Assembly (NCBI GenBank): GCA_028817225.1
Contig: JAPPQC010000027.1
Location: forward strand, 1-64,000
Length of the DNA stretch: 64,000 bases
Source of the DNA: Gammaproteobacteria bacterium
GTDB taxonomy: Bacteria; Pseudomonadota; Gammaproteobacteria; Poriferisulfidales; Oxydemutatoraceae
Direction: 5' to 3'
Shown: piece after piece, positions 53,270 to 63,412 of the stretch
How the letters are laid out: each line of letters begins with the position of its first letter
Numbering within the stretch: position 1 is the stretch's first letter
Position numbers and translations under genes: made by a program
Notes under the pieces: model-generated
Told to the model about the DNA's origin: nothing
Seen by the model: the letters and a program-made list of their open reading frames with translations, nothing else
Databases searched by the model: none

Positions 53270-54204
53270 CGCAGCAGGATTCCACCGGCGCGCGCTCCGC
53301 CGCGCCCGCCAACACACGCGCCGCCGCGCACACAGGCACACCCGCCGCCGCGTCCGGCGCCGCAGCCACCGGCACATCCGTCGGCGCAGCCGCCGATGCG
53401 CGCGCGGTTCGCATTGCGATACACGGCGCCGAGGGGCGCATGGGCCGCGCGCTGGCCGAAGCCGCGCCGTCTTTCGCCGCGCTGGAATGGACGCGCGCCT
53501 ATACCTTGCCCAACTCGCCGCAGTTGGGCGCGGACGCCGGCGTTGCCGCAGGCGGCGCTGAAAGCGGCGTGCGGCTGGAGTCTTCGGACGCGATCGCCGG
53601 CGGCGGCTTTGATGTGCTGATAGACTTCTCCGTGCCGCAGGCCACATTGCGCGCGCTGCAAGCGTGCGTTTCAATGAAGCGGGCGATGGTCATCGGCACC
53701 ACCGGTTTTTCCGCCGCCGGGACGCGCGAGTTGGAAACCGCGGCAAAGACGATACCGCTGGTTGTCGCGCCCAACATGAGCATCGGCGTCAACCTGTGCC
53801 TGAAACTGCTGCGCGACGCCGCCGCCGTGTTCGGCGAAGACGCCGACATTGAAATCGTCGAGGCGCACCACCGCCACAAGGTGGACGCGCCGTCGGGCAC
53901 CGCGCTGAAGATGGGCGAGGTGGTCGCCGAGGCCCTTGGCCGCAATCTGGAAGACTGCGCCGTCTATCAGCGCCACGGCCAGACCGGCGCGCGGCCTGCG
54001 GGCGCAATCGGCTTTCAGAGCATCCGCGCCGGCGACATCGTCGGCGAGCACAAGGTGCTGTTCGCGCTGGACGGCGAGCGCATTGAAATCTCACACAAGG
54101 CCGCCAGCCGCCTCGGATTCGTCCGCGGCGCCTTGCACGCCGCCGCATGGGTTGCGGGCCGCACGCCGGGCCTTTATGACATGCGCGCCGTTCTCGGGCT
54201 GTGA
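53266..54204 (+). CDS. dapB: 4-hydroxy-tetrahydrodipicolinate reductase
   Basis: A 312-residue enzyme of lysine and diaminopimelate synthesis using NAD(P)H. The nucleotide-binding [14 protein letters not shown] starts only at residue 49. The catalytic [16 protein letters not shown] and the IGTTGF and APNMSIGVN motifs are intact. The GTG start overlaps the dnaJ stop. The first about 47 residues are an Ala/Thr/Gly-rich, probably disordered tail not found in standard DapB (about 270 residues); an internal start cannot be excluded. Confidence 0.95.
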   Translation: MTQQDSTGARSAAPANTRAAAHTGTPAAASGAAATGTSVGAAADARAVRIAIHGAEGRMGRALAEAAPSFAALEWTRAYTLPNSPQLGADAGVAAGGAESGVRLESSDAIAGGGFDVLIDFSVPQATLRALQACVSMKRAMVIGTTGFSAAGTRELETAAKTIPLVVAPNMSIGVNLCLKLLRDAAAVFGEDADIEIVEAHHRHKVDAPSGTALKMGEVVAEALGRNLEDCAVYQRHGQTGARPAGAIGFQSIRAGDIVGEHKVLFALDGERIEISHKAASRLGFVRGALHAAAWVAGRTPGLYDMRAVLGL

Positions 54205-54272
54205 GCGGGTTTCAGCCGCAGTAAAGCATTGATGCCCCTTCCAAAAGGTATAGCCCGGGCTTTTCCGCGCCG

Positions 54273-54281
54273 TGCTATACT
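54273..54281 (+). promoter_or_regulatory. Extended -10 promoter of the methanethiol oxidase gene
   Basis: TGCTATACT (an extended -10, TGnTATAAT-like), 67 nt before the start codon. No clear -35, as expected for extended -10 promoters. Confidence 0.5.
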
Positions 54282-54348
54282 CCGCCGCAGTAATATGGTC
54301 AAAAGACCGGATTCCCTACAATTTCCAAAACTATTCAGGAGTTTCCAA

Positions 54349-55713
54349 ATGAGGAGAATATTTTCTCGTTCCAGCCTGGTGTCCGCCGCCGCGGCTCTGG
54401 GGATGATTGCGGGCCTGGCGTCCACCGTGCATGCCGATGAAACCTGCATGTCTCCCTACATGGCCAAGATTGTGGGCCAGGAAGACTATGTCTATATCTG
54501 GACGCTTGGCGTCGAGGGATTGGGCGATGAGCAGGACAAACTGGTGACGGTGGCCGTCAACCCCGATTCAAAGGACTACGGCAAAGTGGTCGGCACGCTG
54601 TCGGTCGGCGGGCGCAACGAAGCGCACCACTCGGGCCTGACAGACGACCGCCGCTACCTTTGGGCCGGCGGCCTCGACAGCAACAAGATTTTCATCTTTG
54701 ATGTCCACAGCAATCCGCGCGAGCCGAAATTGCACAAGGTCGTCACCGACTTTGTCGCAAAAACCGGCGGCATGGTCGGCCCGCACACGCTCTACGCGCT
54801 GCCGGGCCGCATGATGGTCTCGGCGCTGTCCAACAACAAGGACCACGGTGGCCGCACCGGTCTCGCCGAATACACCAATGAAGGCGAATATGTCACGGCG
54901 CACTGGATGCCCACCGACCAGGATCTGCGCGGCGCCGAAAAGAGCGGCAAACTGGCCGACGGCTACGGCTACGATGTGCGGGTGCTGCCGCGACGCAATG
55001 TCATGCTGACCTCGTCGTTCACCGGCTGGTCGAACTACATGATGGACTTCGGCACCATGCTGAAGGACGGCGAGGCGATGAAGCGTTTCGGCAACACGAT
55101 GGTGCTGTGGGACCTGCACACCCGCAAGCCGAAGAAAGTCTTTGATGTGCCCGGCGCGCCGCTTGAAATCCGTTGCGCGTGGCAGCCGAACCACAACTAC
55201 TGCTTCACGACGACGGCCCTGACCTCGAAGATGTGGATCATCTACGAGGACGAGAAGGGCGAATGGCATGCCAAGGAGAACGGCACCATCGGCGACCCGT
55301 CGAAAGTGCCGCTGCCGGTGGACATCTCGATCACATCGGATGACCAGGGCATGTGGGTGCAGACCTTCATGGACGGCAAGAGCCGCTACTTCGACATCAG
55401 CGACCCGTTCAACGCGAAGCAGGTCTATGAGCATGTCGTCGGCAGCCAGGTCAACATGATCTCGCAAAGTTGGGACGGCAAGCGCGTGTATTACACATCG
55501 TCGCTGCTGGGCAACTGGGACAAGACCGGCGACGCCGACGAGCAGTTCTTCAAGTCGTTCACATGGGATGGCAAGAAGGTGAAACTCCAGTTCGCCGTGG
55601 ACTTCTACGCCGAGAAACTCGGGCGTCCGCACCAGATGCGTTTCGGCGCCTACTCACTCTACAGCGCCGCGCCCGAAGCCGGCGCCACCAAACTGACCGA
55701 GGCGACCCGCTAA
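54349..55713 (+). CDS. mtoX: Selenium-binding-protein family methanethiol oxidase, exported
   Basis: A 454-residue beta-propeller protein of the SBP56 family. The N-terminal signal peptide (about 1-30, ending STVHADE) places it in the periplasm, as for bacterial MtoX. Conserved stretches include VGGRNEAHHSGLTDDRRYLWAGGL (shortened: RNEAHHSGLTDDRR), GPHTLYALPGRMMVSAL, DVRVLPRRNVMLTSSF and the C-terminal GRPHQMRFGA, which carry the His residues proposed to hold copper. Bacterial MtoX oxidises methanethiol to formaldehyde, sulfide and hydrogen peroxide. Start at 54349 after CAGGAG. A strong terminator follows. Members with other roles exist, so the substrate is inferred. Confidence 0.85.
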   Translation: MRRIFSRSSLVSAAAALGMIAGLASTVHADETCMSPYMAKIVGQEDYVYIWTLGVEGLGDEQDKLVTVAVNPDSKDYGKVVGTLSVGGRNEAHHSGLTDDRRYLWAGGLDSNKIFIFDVHSNPREPKLHKVVTDFVAKTGGMVGPHTLYALPGRMMVSALSNNKDHGGRTGLAEYTNEGEYVTAHWMPTDQDLRGAEKSGKLADGYGYDVRVLPRRNVMLTSSFTGWSNYMMDFGTMLKDGEAMKRFGNTMVLWDLHTRKPKKVFDVPGAPLEIRCAWQPNHNYCFTTTALTSKMWIIYEDEKGEWHAKENGTIGDPSKVPLPVDISITSDDQGMWVQTFMDGKSRYFDISDPFNAKQVYEHVVGSQVNMISQSWDGKRVYYTSSLLGNWDKTGDADEQFFKSFTWDGKKVKLQFAVDFYAEKLGRPHQMRFGAYSLYSAAPEAGATKLTEATR

Positions 55714-55737
55714 GCGGTTTCCGCCAACGGCCCATCG

Positions 55738-55788
55738 CGGGGCGAGACGGGGGTGCGCCGCGCCGCGCCCCCGCCGCCCCGTTTTTTT
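55738..55788 (+). terminator. Rho-independent terminator after mtoX
   Basis: An imperfect GC-rich stem (CGGGGCG...CGGGGG / CCCCCG...CGCCCCG) followed by TTTTTTT (55782-55788). Confidence 0.75.
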
Positions 55789-55793
55789 GCGCC

Positions 55794-55799
55794 TATAAT
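55794..55799 (+). promoter_or_regulatory. -10 box of bfd
   Basis: A perfect TATAAT with 6 nt (TCCTGC) before the bfd ATG, so the transcript should begin at or next to the start codon. Confidence 0.55.
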
Positions 55800-55805
55800 T
55801 CCTGC

Positions 55806-56015
55806 ATGTATGTCTGTGTTTGCAGGGCCATCACCGAAGAGCAAATCCGGCGCGCCGTCGCCGGCGGCGCCGACACGCTCGCCAAACTGCGCGAAACGCT
55901 CGGGCTTGGCGTGGATTGCGGCAAGTGCCTTGAATACGCCAAACGCCTCCTCGGCGGCGCCAAACCCGGTGCCAACAACCCGCCGCGCGCGCCTGACCAT
56001 TCCCGCCGGGAATGA
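55806..56015 (+). CDS. bfd: Bacterioferritin-associated ferredoxin
   Basis: A 69-residue [2Fe-2S] protein. Ligands are C4 and C6 (YVCVC) and C38 and C41 (VDCGKC), the standard Bfd spacing, and the AITEEQIRRAV helix is typical. It donates electrons to bacterioferritin to release stored iron. The last about 18 residues (NPPRAPDHSRRE) are a non-conserved tail. It lies 133 nt upstream of bfr. No Shine-Dalgarno is possible on a leaderless mRNA. Confidence 0.93.
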   Translation: MYVCVCRAITEEQIRRAVAGGADTLAKLRETLGLGVDCGKCLEYAKRLLGGAKPGANNPPRAPDHSRRE

Positions 56016-56148
56016 TTCTCAATGTGCGGCGCATTCGCATTTTCCGGCAGCGACAACTTTCGGCGGCGACAACTTCGCCGCCCGGCTTGCGCCCGGTTTA
56101 TAATGGCGAAGACACAAACGAATTCATTGTTTCAGGAGGTGATGTGTC

Positions 56149-56613
56149 ATGAAAGGCGACCATGGTGTCATTGAATATTTGAACAAGGTCTTGCGAAACG
56201 AGTTGACGGCCATCAACCAGTATTTTCTGCATGCCCGCATGTACAAGAACTGGGGCTTTCACAAACTCGACGAGCACGAATACAACGAATCCATTGACGA
56301 GATGAAGCACGCCGACCTGCTGGTCGAGCGCATCCTGTTTCTGGAGGGCCTGCCCAACCTGCAGGACATCGGCAAACTGCTGATAGGGCAGCAACCGGAG
56401 GAAATGCTGCGCTGCGACCTTGAACTGGAGCGCATGGCGGTGCCCGACCTGAAGGACGCCATTGCGTACTGCGAAAGCAACGGCGACTATGTGTCGCGCG
56501 AGTTGTTCGATAAAATTCTTGAAAGCGAGGAAGAGCACATTGACTGGCTGGAAACGCAGTTCGACCGCATCCGCCGGGTCGGAATCGAGAACTATCTCCA
56601 GTCCATGATGTGA
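56149..56613 (+). CDS. bfr: Bacterioferritin
   Basis: A 154-residue 24-mer-forming iron store. Ferroxidase ligands E18, E51 and H54 and the heme-binding M52 (DEMKHAD) are all present, with the second half-site E94/E127/H130 region [10 protein letters not shown]. It should be a heme-containing, catalytic subunit. CAGGAGG precedes the start, and a TATAAT (56099-56104) lies 44 nt upstream. Functional partner of Bfd; Fur is encoded 9.5 kb upstream. Confidence 0.96.
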   Translation: MKGDHGVIEYLNKVLRNELTAINQYFLHARMYKNWGFHKLDEHEYNESIDEMKHADLLVERILFLEGLPNLQDIGKLLIGQQPEEMLRCDLELERMAVPDLKDAIAYCESNGDYVSRELFDKILESEEEHIDWLETQFDRIRRVGIENYLQSMM

Positions 56614-56636
56614 CGCCGCACGCAGGCGCCGTACAC

Positions 56637-56675
56637 AAAAACGGCCTGACATTCCGCTGCGGAATATCAGGCCGT
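56637..56675 (-). terminator. Terminator of ssrA
   Basis: On the minus strand a long stem (ACGGCCTGA/TCAGGCCGT enclosing ATTCCGC/GCGGAAT) is followed by TTTTT. It is 28 nt past the tmRNA CCA end. It may also slow plus-strand transcripts leaving bfr. Confidence 0.75.
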
Positions 56676-56702
56676 CACTGTCCCGAAGGAGGCCCGGGAA
56701 TC

Positions 56703-57057
56703 TGGTGGAGGCGGCGGGAATCGAACCCGCGTCCGCCCATTCTCCGCCTTTGGCACTACATGCTTAGTCCGTCTTCGTATCCTGGCCGCTTTTGACGGAC
56801 AAAAAATCCGGCCAGGCTGTCCGCATTAGGAGTTTAACCGGCAGGCCGCGAACCAGCCGTCCGGCGAGCTTGTAAAAATGACTCCCGCTCCGGCGTTACA
56901 AGCACCGCCGGGCGGAAGGCATAGCCGGTTTTTTAGGCCGCTAATGCGTAGTTGTCTTGGTTGGCAACTATTGGTTTGCGGCAAGTTTAACGAGTTTAGC
57001 CACCTGCTCGGCATGCGCCTCCGGTTTTGCAATGTGCGTCGAAGCCGAATCGCCCCC
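56703..57057 (-). ncRNA. ssrA: tmRNA (SsrA)
   Basis: A 355-nt transfer-messenger RNA. The 5' end GGGGGCG pairs with CGCCTCC before an encoded ACCA at the 3' end, and the T-loop GGTTCGATTCCCGCC is intact. The tag reading frame follows TAGT: GCC AAC CAA GAC AAC TAC GCA TTA GCG GCC TAA, giving [10 protein letters not shown]. It rescues stalled ribosomes with SmpB (encoded at 39857). A TATACT -10 lies 9 nt before the 5' end. Divergent from purL. Confidence 0.96.
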
Positions 57058-57066
57058 GGAAACTCC

Positions 57067-57072
57067 AGTATA
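57067..57072 (-). promoter_or_regulatory. -10 box of ssrA
   Basis: TATACT on the minus strand, 9 nt before the tmRNA 5' end. Confidence 0.6.
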
Positions 57073-57137
57073 GCACGGGCGCGCAACCCTGTGGCGCGGG
57101 CGGCGCAGCCCCGGCCCGCCGCCCGCCCGCCGCCGTC

Positions 57138-57143
57138 TATAAT
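57138..57143 (+). promoter_or_regulatory. -10 box of purL
   Basis: A perfect TATAAT with 7 nt before the purL ATG at 57151, implying a leaderless mRNA. An upstream in-frame ATG at 57142 overlaps the box. Confidence 0.5.
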
Positions 57144-57150
57144 GGCCGCC

Positions 57151-60100
57151 ATGCAAGTCCTCTACGGCCCCTCGCCCTTGTCGGAATTCAGGCGGCGGCA
57201 GTTGCTCGCCCGCTTGCAGTTGGCATGCGCCGTCGTTTCCGGCCTGCGGGCCGCCGCGGTTTATTTCCTCGACATGGACGGCGCCCCCGGCGAGGACGCG
57301 CGCCGCCGCCTTGAATCGCTGCTGGCGCCGGACGGCGTTCTTGCGTCGGCGCCTGCCGATGCCGGCACCGCCGACACTGCCGTTGATGTTATTCCAAGAA
57401 CGGGAACGGTATCTCCGTGGTCCAGCAAGGCCACCGACATCTTCCATGTCTGCGGCCTGGAACAGGTGCGGCGTGTCGAGCGCGGCGTTCGCTACTGTCT
57501 GTCGTCAAACCGCCCGCTGTGCGCCGCTGAGCGCGATGCGTGCGCGGCGCTGCTGCACGACAGAATGACCGAGGAAGTGTGTTATTCGCCGCCGCCTTCG
57601 GGCCGTGTTTTTGCGCGCGCCGAGGCCGGGCCGCTGCGCGAGGTTGCGCTGGACGGCGACCCGCGTGCGCGGCTGGAGGCCGTCAACCGCGACTGGGAAC
57701 TCGCGTTGTCGCCGGACGAAATCACCTATCTGCTCGATTACTATCGCGGGCAGGCGCGCGCGCCGACCGACGCCGAACTGATGATGTTCGCGCAGGCCAA
57801 CTCCGAACACTGCCGCCACAAGTTGTTCAACGCCGAATGGACGCTCGACGGGCGCCGCCGCGAAAAGACGCTGTTTGAGATGATCCGGCACACGCACGCC
57901 TGCTCGCCGCACGGCATGCTGTCGGCGTATGAAGACAACGCCGCCGTCATCGCAGGCGCCGCGGCGCGCCGCCTCGTTGTGGATGCCGAAACGCGGCGTT
58001 ACCGCTGCGTTGAGGAGCCGCAGCCCATCCTGATAAAGGTCGAGACCCACAACCACCCGACCGCCATCTCGCCGTTTGCCGGCGCCGCCACCGGCGCCGG
58101 CGGCGAAATCCGCGACGAGGCGGCGACCGGGCGCGGCGGGCGTCCGAAGGCCGGGTTGACCGGCTTCAGCGTGTCCAACCTGCGTATTCCGGGGTTTGTG
58201 CAGCCGTGGGAAGGCGCTGAAAGAAGGCCCTCGCGCATCGCCTCGCCGCTGCAAATCATGATTGAGGCGCCGATAGGCAGCGCCAACTACAACAACGAAT
58301 TCGGGCGCCCGAACCTGTGCGGTTATTTCAGGACCTTCGAGCACGCCGCCAACGGGCGAACCTGGGGTTATCACAAGCCGGTGATGGTCGCCGGCGGCCT
58401 CGGCACGCTGCGCGCGGGCCACATCGCCAAGCGCGCGTTTGCCGACGGCACGCCGCTGGTCGTGTTCGGCGGGCCGGCGATGTTGATCGGTCTCGGCGGC
58501 GGCTCGGCGTCGTCGGTCGGCGGCGGCGCCAGTTCGGAGCAACTGGATTTCGCGTCGGTGCAGCGCGACAACGCCGAGATACAGCGGCGCTGCCAGGAAG
58601 TCATCGAGCAGTGCGCCGCGCTCGGCGATGACAATCCGGTTCTGGCGATACACGATGTCGGCGCCGGCGGCCTCGCCAACGCGCTGCCGGAACTGGTGCA
58701 CGGCGCGGGCCTCGGCGGGCGTTTGCAACTTCGGGATATTCCGTGCGCCGACGGCGGCCTGTCGCCGATGGAAATCTGGTGCAACGAGGCGCAGGAGCGT
58801 TATGTCGCCGCGATTGACGCCGCGCGCCTGCCGGACTTTCTGCGATTCTGCGAACGCGAACGCTGCCCGGCGGCGGTTATCGGCAGCGCCACCGCGCGGC
58901 GGCAACTGGTTGTAACAGACCGCCTGCTTGGGCGCGACGCGGTGGACATGCCGATGCCGGTGCTGCTCGGCGACCCGCCGCGTGGCTCGCGTTCGGTCGC
59001 GGCGGCGTTCGGCGCGGCGGGCGCGGCGGCGCCGGACGACATCGGCGTTGACGATGCCGTTGAGCGCGTGCTGAAAATGCCGGCGGTGGCGTCGAAGTCG
59101 TTCCTGATTACCATCGGCGACCGCAGCATCAGCGGGCTGGTGGTGCGCGACCAGATGGTCGGGCCGTGGCAGACGCCGGTCGCCGATGTTGCCGTGACGG
59201 CGGCGGATTATTCGGCTTATGCCGGCGAGGCGATGGCGATGGGCGAGCGCACGCCGGTGGCTGTTTGCGACGCGCCGGCGTCGGGGCGCCTGGCCGTGGC
59301 CGAGGCGCTGCTGAACATCCTGTCGGCGGATGTGCGGGCGCTGGGCGATGTGCGGCTGTCGGCCAACTGGATGGCCGCCGCCGGCGACGACGCGCAGGCG
59401 GCGGCGTTGTTCAACACCGTTCGCGCGGTGGCGCAGGAATTGTGCCCGGAACTCGGCATTGCGATTCCGGTCGGCAAGGATTCGCTGTCCATGCAGATGG
59501 CGTGGCGGGCGGACGGGCGCGATGAACAAGTGGTGTCGCCGCTGTCGCTGGTGGTGTCGGCGTTCGCGCCGGTCGGCGATGTGCGCGCCACGCTGACGCC
59601 GCAACTGCGCCCGGACGCGGCGGGCGCGAGGCTGTGGCTGATTGATCTCGGCGGCGGCAAAAACCGCCTCGGCGGTTCGTGCCTGATGCAATCTTGCGGG
59701 CGCACCGGCGGCGCGCCGCCCGACCTGGATGCGCCGCAAAAACTGACGGGCCTGTTCGGCCTGCTGCGCGAATTGCGCGAACGCGGCCTGCTGCTTGCCT
59801 ACCACGACCGCAGCGACGGCGGCCTTTTTGCGTGCCTTGCCGAGATGGCGTTCGCCGGGCATTGCGGCGTGCGCTGCGATGTGCGCGGCGACGACGCCGG
59901 CGCGGACGCCGGGCTGCTGGCGCCGCTGTTTTCGGAAGAGTTGGGCGTTGTCATTCAGGCAACGGCGCAGGCGGCGGAGCAGTTGCCGTCGCTTGCGCGG
60001 CGTTATGGTTTGTCTTCCGACTGCCGCGACATCGGCTGCTGCATTCCCGAACGCAAACTGGAAATTCGCGGCGGCGAACAATCGCATTCGTGGGATTTGA

Positions 60101-61116
60101 TGCGACTGAAACGGTGGTGGTCGGAAACCGGTTTTCATATCCGCAAGTTGCGCGACCATCCCGACTGCGCGGCGCAGGAACTCGACAGCGTGTGCGACGG
60201 CGGTGATCCCGGGCTGGGGGCGTCGCTGACATTTGACCCGTCCGATGATTCGTTTGCGCCGCCGCCGGAGGTTGGCGCAATGCCTGCGGCGGCGCCCGTG
60301 GCTGGCGCACGGTCGGCGTCGGCGCCCGTGCCCGGAGCAAAGCCTGCGGCGGCGCCCAAAGTGGCTGTGCTGCGCGAGCAGGGCGTCAACGGGCAGATGG
60401 AAATGGCGGCGGCTTTTGCGCGCGCGGGTTTTGATGTGCGCGATGTGCACATGAGCGATTTGATTGCCGGGCGCGAGGACTTGCGGTCGTTTCACGGGCT
60501 GGCCGCGTGCGGCGGCTTTTCCTACGGCGATGTGCTCGGCGCCGGCGCCGGCTGGGCGCAGTCGGTGCTGCTGCACGGGCGCGTGCGCGATGCGTTCGCG
60601 GGTTTTGTTGCGCGCGACGATACCTTTGTACTCGGCGTCTGCAACGGCTGTCAGATGCTGTCGCGCCTGTCCGGCATGATTCCGGGCGCGGGCCACTGGC
60701 CGCGTTTTCAGCGCAACCGCTCCGACCGCTTCGAGGCGCGGCTGGTGATGGTCGAGATTCTGCCGTCGCCGTCCATCCTGCTCGCGGGCATGGAAGGCTC
60801 GGCGCTGCCCGTCGTCGTCGCGCACGGCGAGGGCCGCGCCGTTTTCGGCGAAGACGCGCAGCGCCGGGCGCAGTCTTTCATCTGCCTTCGTTATCTGGAC
60901 AACGATGGCCGCGCGACCGAACGCTACCCGCAGAACCCGAACGGCAGCGCCGGCGGCGTCACCGGGCTGTGCAATGAAGATGGCCGCGTAACCATCATGA
61001 TGCCCCATCCGGAGCGGCTGTTTCGCAGTTGCCAGCACTCCTGGCACCCGCCTGGCTGGGGCGAGGAAGGCCCGTGGCTGCGCCTGTTCCAGAATGCCCG
61101 CCGCTGGCTGGCGTAG
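57151..61116 (+). CDS. purL: Phosphoribosylformylglycinamidine synthase
   Basis: A 1321-residue large-type PurL (FGAM synthase) of purine synthesis. Order: N-terminal PurS-like region ([19 protein letters not shown]; shortened), linker with [20 protein letters not shown] (motif SEHCRHK), two AIR-synthase-like halves ([27 protein letters not shown]), then a class I glutamine amidotransferase with active-site Cys in [11 protein letters not shown] and the HPERLFR end. Between them, about residues 1033-1070, is an Ala/Pro-rich imperfect repeat ([19 protein letters not shown]) absent from standard PurL. The start at 57151 is in line with E. coli. Confidence 0.97.
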   Translation: MQVLYGPSPLSEFRRRQLLARLQLACAVVSGLRAAAVYFLDMDGAPGEDARRRLESLLAPDGVLASAPADAGTADTAVDVIPRTGTVSPWSSKATDIFHVCGLEQVRRVERGVRYCLSSNRPLCAAERDACAALLHDRMTEEVCYSPPPSGRVFARAEAGPLREVALDGDPRARLEAVNRDWELALSPDEITYLLDYYRGQARAPTDAELMMFAQANSEHCRHKLFNAEWTLDGRRREKTLFEMIRHTHACSPHGMLSAYEDNAAVIAGAAARRLVVDAETRRYRCVEEPQPILIKVETHNHPTAISPFAGAATGAGGEIRDEAATGRGGRPKAGLTGFSVSNLRIPGFVQPWEGAERRPSRIASPLQIMIEAPIGSANYNNEFGRPNLCGYFRTFEHAANGRTWGYHKPVMVAGGLGTLRAGHIAKRAFADGTPLVVFGGPAMLIGLGGGSASSVGGGASSEQLDFASVQRDNAEIQRRCQEVIEQCAALGDDNPVLAIHDVGAGGLANALPELVHGAGLGGRLQLRDIPCADGGLSPMEIWCNEAQERYVAAIDAARLPDFLRFCERERCPAAVIGSATARRQLVVTDRLLGRDAVDMPMPVLLGDPPRGSRSVAAAFGAAGAAAPDDIGVDDAVERVLKMPAVASKSFLITIGDRSISGLVVRDQMVGPWQTPVADVAVTAADYSAYAGEAMAMGERTPVAVCDAPASGRLAVAEALLNILSADVRALGDVRLSANWMAAAGDDAQAAALFNTVRAVAQELCPELGIAIPVGKDSLSMQMAWRADGRDEQVVSPLSLVVSAFAPVGDVRATLTPQLRPDAAGARLWLIDLGGGKNRLGGSCLMQSCGRTGGAPPDLDAPQKLTGLFGLLRELRERGLLLAYHDRSDGGLFACLAEMAFAGHCGVRCDVRGDDAGADAGLLAPLFSEELGVVIQATAQAAEQLPSLARRYGLSSDCRDIGCCIPERKLEIRGGEQSHSWDLMRLKRWWSETGFHIRKLRDHPDCAAQELDSVCDGGDPGLGASLTFDPSDDSFAPPPEVGAMPAAAPVAGARSASAPVPGAKPAAAPKVAVLREQGVNGQMEMAAAFARAGFDVRDVHMSDLIAGREDLRSFHGLAACGGFSYGDVLGAGAGWAQSVLLHGRVRDAFAGFVARDDTFVLGVCNGCQMLSRLSGMIPGAGHWPRFQRNRSDRFEARLVMVEILPSPSILLAGMEGSALPVVVAHGEGRAVFGEDAQRRAQSFICLRYLDNDGRATERYPQNPNGSAGGVTGLCNEDGRVTIMMPHPERLFRSCQHSWHPPGWGEEGPWLRLFQNARRWLA

Positions 61117-61126
61117 TGGCGGCGGG

Positions 61127-62356
61127 ATGAATACGACGGCGAACAACGCGGCGGCGCCGGCGCTGCACGAGCATCTGAACCGCTGCGCGTCGGCGGCGCC
61201 GGATTATCTTTCCTTTGACGGCGGCAAGATACCGCGGTTCACGGCGGAGTTCTGGACCGCGAAACAGCGGCAGGGCAACCCGATTCATGAAGTCTCGTAC
61301 CGGGCGTGTTTCAAGGCGCAACTGCCGGGCTTTTTCATCGGCCTGCTGTCGTCTGAGGGCGATGTCATCTACGACCCGTTCGCCGGGCGCGGCACCACCG
61401 CCGTCGAGGCCGCGCTGAACGGGCGCATTCCGGTGTCCAACGATGTCAATCCGCTGAGCGAGGTGCTGGCTCGCCCGAGAATCGAGCCGCCGTCGCTTGA
61501 CGAGGTGCAACAGCGTCTTCTCGAATACCCGGCGCCGCGGCGCGCGGCGGACGCCGGCCTGTCCATGTTCTACCACCCCGACACCGAGGCCGAAATTCTC
61601 GCCCTCAGGGACGAGTTGCAATCCAGGCGCGCGCGCGGCGCCGAAGACGCCACTGACCGGTGGATACGGATGGTGGCGACCAACCGGCTGAGCGGGCATT
61701 CCCCCGGCTTCTTCTCCGTCTATACGCTGCCGCCGAACCAGGCCGCGTCGCGCGACGGGCAGGTTCGGATCAACCGCAAGCGCCGCCAGGCGCCGCCGTA
61801 CAGAAATGTCCGCGACCTGATTGCGAGAAAATCGCGGCAACTGCTGTCCGGCCTGGATGCGCCGCGCCGCGAGGCGATGCGCCGCCGCGCGCGGCACGCG
61901 GTTTTCATCGCCGCCGACGCCTGCGAAACGCCGCAAATCCCGGACGCCTCGGTTGCGCTGACGGTCACCTCGCCGCCGTTCCTCGATACCGTGCAGTATG
62001 CGAAAGACAACTGGCTGCGCTGCTGGTTCAACGGCATTGACGCCGCCGCCATTGAACGCAACGCGGCGCTGGCGCGCGATGTGGGCGCGTGGCAATGCGC
62101 GATGACGAAAGTTTTCCGCGAACTGCACCGCGTTACCCGCCCCGGCGGCTGGGTCGCGTTTGAGGTCGGCGAAGTCAGGAATGGCCGCATCCGTCTGGAA
62201 GAACATGTGCTGCCGGCGGGGACGGCGTCCGGTTTCCGCTGCACGGCGGTCATGATCAACCGCCAGCAATTCACCAAGACATCGAACATCTGGGGCGTCG
62301 GCAACAACCGCGGCGGCACCAACACCAACCGGATTGTGCTGTTCAGGAAAGAGTAG
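61127..62356 (+). CDS. Orphan DNA methyltransferase (N4C/N6A amino type)
   Basis: A 409-residue SAM-dependent methylase. The SAM-binding motif I is [16 protein letters not shown] (DPFAGRGTT, 83-91) and the catalytic motif IV TSPPF (281-285), followed by [15 protein letters not shown]. The order I before IV and the SPPF form suit cytosine-N4 or adenine-N6 DNA methylases. No restriction endonuclease gene is adjacent, so it is an orphan, or its partner was lost. The start at 61127 has GGCGGG nearby, 10 nt after purL. The recognition site is unknown; an RNA target is less likely but possible. Confidence 0.82.
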   Translation: MNTTANNAAAPALHEHLNRCASAAPDYLSFDGGKIPRFTAEFWTAKQRQGNPIHEVSYRACFKAQLPGFFIGLLSSEGDVIYDPFAGRGTTAVEAALNGRIPVSNDVNPLSEVLARPRIEPPSLDEVQQRLLEYPAPRRAADAGLSMFYHPDTEAEILALRDELQSRRARGAEDATDRWIRMVATNRLSGHSPGFFSVYTLPPNQAASRDGQVRINRKRRQAPPYRNVRDLIARKSRQLLSGLDAPRREAMRRRARHAVFIAADACETPQIPDASVALTVTSPPFLDTVQYAKDNWLRCWFNGIDAAAIERNAALARDVGAWQCAMTKVFRELHRVTRPGGWVAFEVGEVRNGRIRLEEHVLPAGTASGFRCTAVMINRQQFTKTSNIWGVGNNRGGTNTNRIVLFRKE

Positions 62357-62403
62357 GCGCGGCGCGCCCCGGCGGGCGCCCCTTCACGCACATTTCACGC
62401 CGC

Positions 62404-62435
62404 TTGCAACCTGGGCGGGGTTGGCACAATATAAT
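62404..62435 (+). promoter_or_regulatory. Promoter of msrPQ
   Basis: TTGCAA (62404-62409) and a perfect TATAAT (62430-62435), but with a 20-bp spacer; TGGCACAATA just before the -10 recurs upstream of slt and the tolC-like gene. Confidence 0.4.
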
Positions 62436-62465
62436 ATGCCGGGGAGGGCGAAACGGAGGTTCCAC

Positions 62466-63410
62466 ATGCTGATACAAATCACAAAAAAATCACAACCGAA
62501 GGCGTCGGAAATCACGCCGCACGCGGTGTACCTGAAACGCCGTGAATTCATCAGGGCGGGCGCGGGCGCGCTCGCCGCCGGCCTGTTGCCGGGCGCCGCG
62601 GGCGCCGCGTTAGGGCCGGACTTCGGCGACCTGCCGGACAGCCGCTACAACACCGACGAGGAATGGACCTCGTACCACAATGTAACCACCTACAACAACT
62701 TCTACGAACTCGGCACCGGCAAGGCCGACCCGCACAAGAACGCCGAGCGGCTGGTTACCGAGCCGTGGAGCATTGAGGTGTCGGGCGAGTGCGCCAAACC
62801 CGGCGTTTATTCGGTTGAGGACTTTGTCAAGCCGCACAAACTGGAAGACAGAATTTACCGCCTGCGCTGCGTCGAGGCCTGGTCCATGGTCATTCCGTGG
62901 GTCGGTTTTGAGGTGGCCGAGGTCGTGAAGCGCTGCGAGCCGAACTCCCACGCCAAATATGTCGCCTTCAAGACGATATTCGACCCCGACAACCTGCTGG
63001 AGCAGAAACGCCGGATTCTGGAATGGCCCTACAAGGAAGGGCTGCGGCTGGACGAGGCGATGAACCCGCTGGCGATTTTTGCGGTGGGGCTTTACGGCAA
63101 GGTGCTGCCGAACCAGAACGGCGCGCCGCTGAGACTGGTGGTGCCGTGGAAGTACGGTTTCAAGAGCATCAAGTCCATCGTCTCGATGGAGTTCACGCGC
63201 GACGAGCCGCCGACGGCGTGGGGCAGGCAGGCGCCGGGCGAGTACGGCTTTTATTCCAATGTCAATCCCGAAGTCAGCCATCCGCGATGGTCGCAGCGGC
63301 GCGAGCGGCGCATCGGCGAATTCGGCAAGCGCAAGACGCGGATGTTCAACGGCTACGAGGAAGAAGTCGCGCATCTCTACGCCGGCATGGATCTGAAGAA
63401 AAACTTCTGA
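62466..63410 (+). CDS. msrP: Methionine-sulfoxide reductase catalytic subunit MsrP
   Basis: A 314-residue molybdopterin enzyme (YedY) that repairs oxidised methionine in periplasmic proteins. The twin-arginine signal ([20 protein letters not shown], about 24-43) shows folded export with its cofactor. The molybdenum ligand cysteine is in [15 protein letters not shown], and the [14 protein letters not shown] and [16 protein letters not shown] segments are typical. A perfect GGAGG precedes the start. It is followed by its membrane partner msrQ. Confidence 0.95.
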   Translation: MLIQITKKSQPKASEITPHAVYLKRREFIRAGAGALAAGLLPGAAGAALGPDFGDLPDSRYNTDEEWTSYHNVTTYNNFYELGTGKADPHKNAERLVTEPWSIEVSGECAKPGVYSVEDFVKPHKLEDRIYRLRCVEAWSMVIPWVGFEVAEVVKRCEPNSHAKYVAFKTIFDPDNLLEQKRRILEWPYKEGLRLDEAMNPLAIFAVGLYGKVLPNQNGAPLRLVVPWKYGFKSIKSIVSMEFTRDEPPTAWGRQAPGEYGFYSNVNPEVSHPRWSQRRERRIGEFGKRKTRMFNGYEEEVAHLYAGMDLKKNF

Positions 63411-63412
63411 CT

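Noticed and set aside
54229-54348. Longer start for the methanethiol oxidase homologue
   Set aside because: It would place about 40 residues before the signal peptide and cover the extended -10 promoter.
57505-61146. Minus-strand open frame of 1213 codons across purL
   Set aside because: Antisense shadow of purL with no recognisable motif and no ribosome site.
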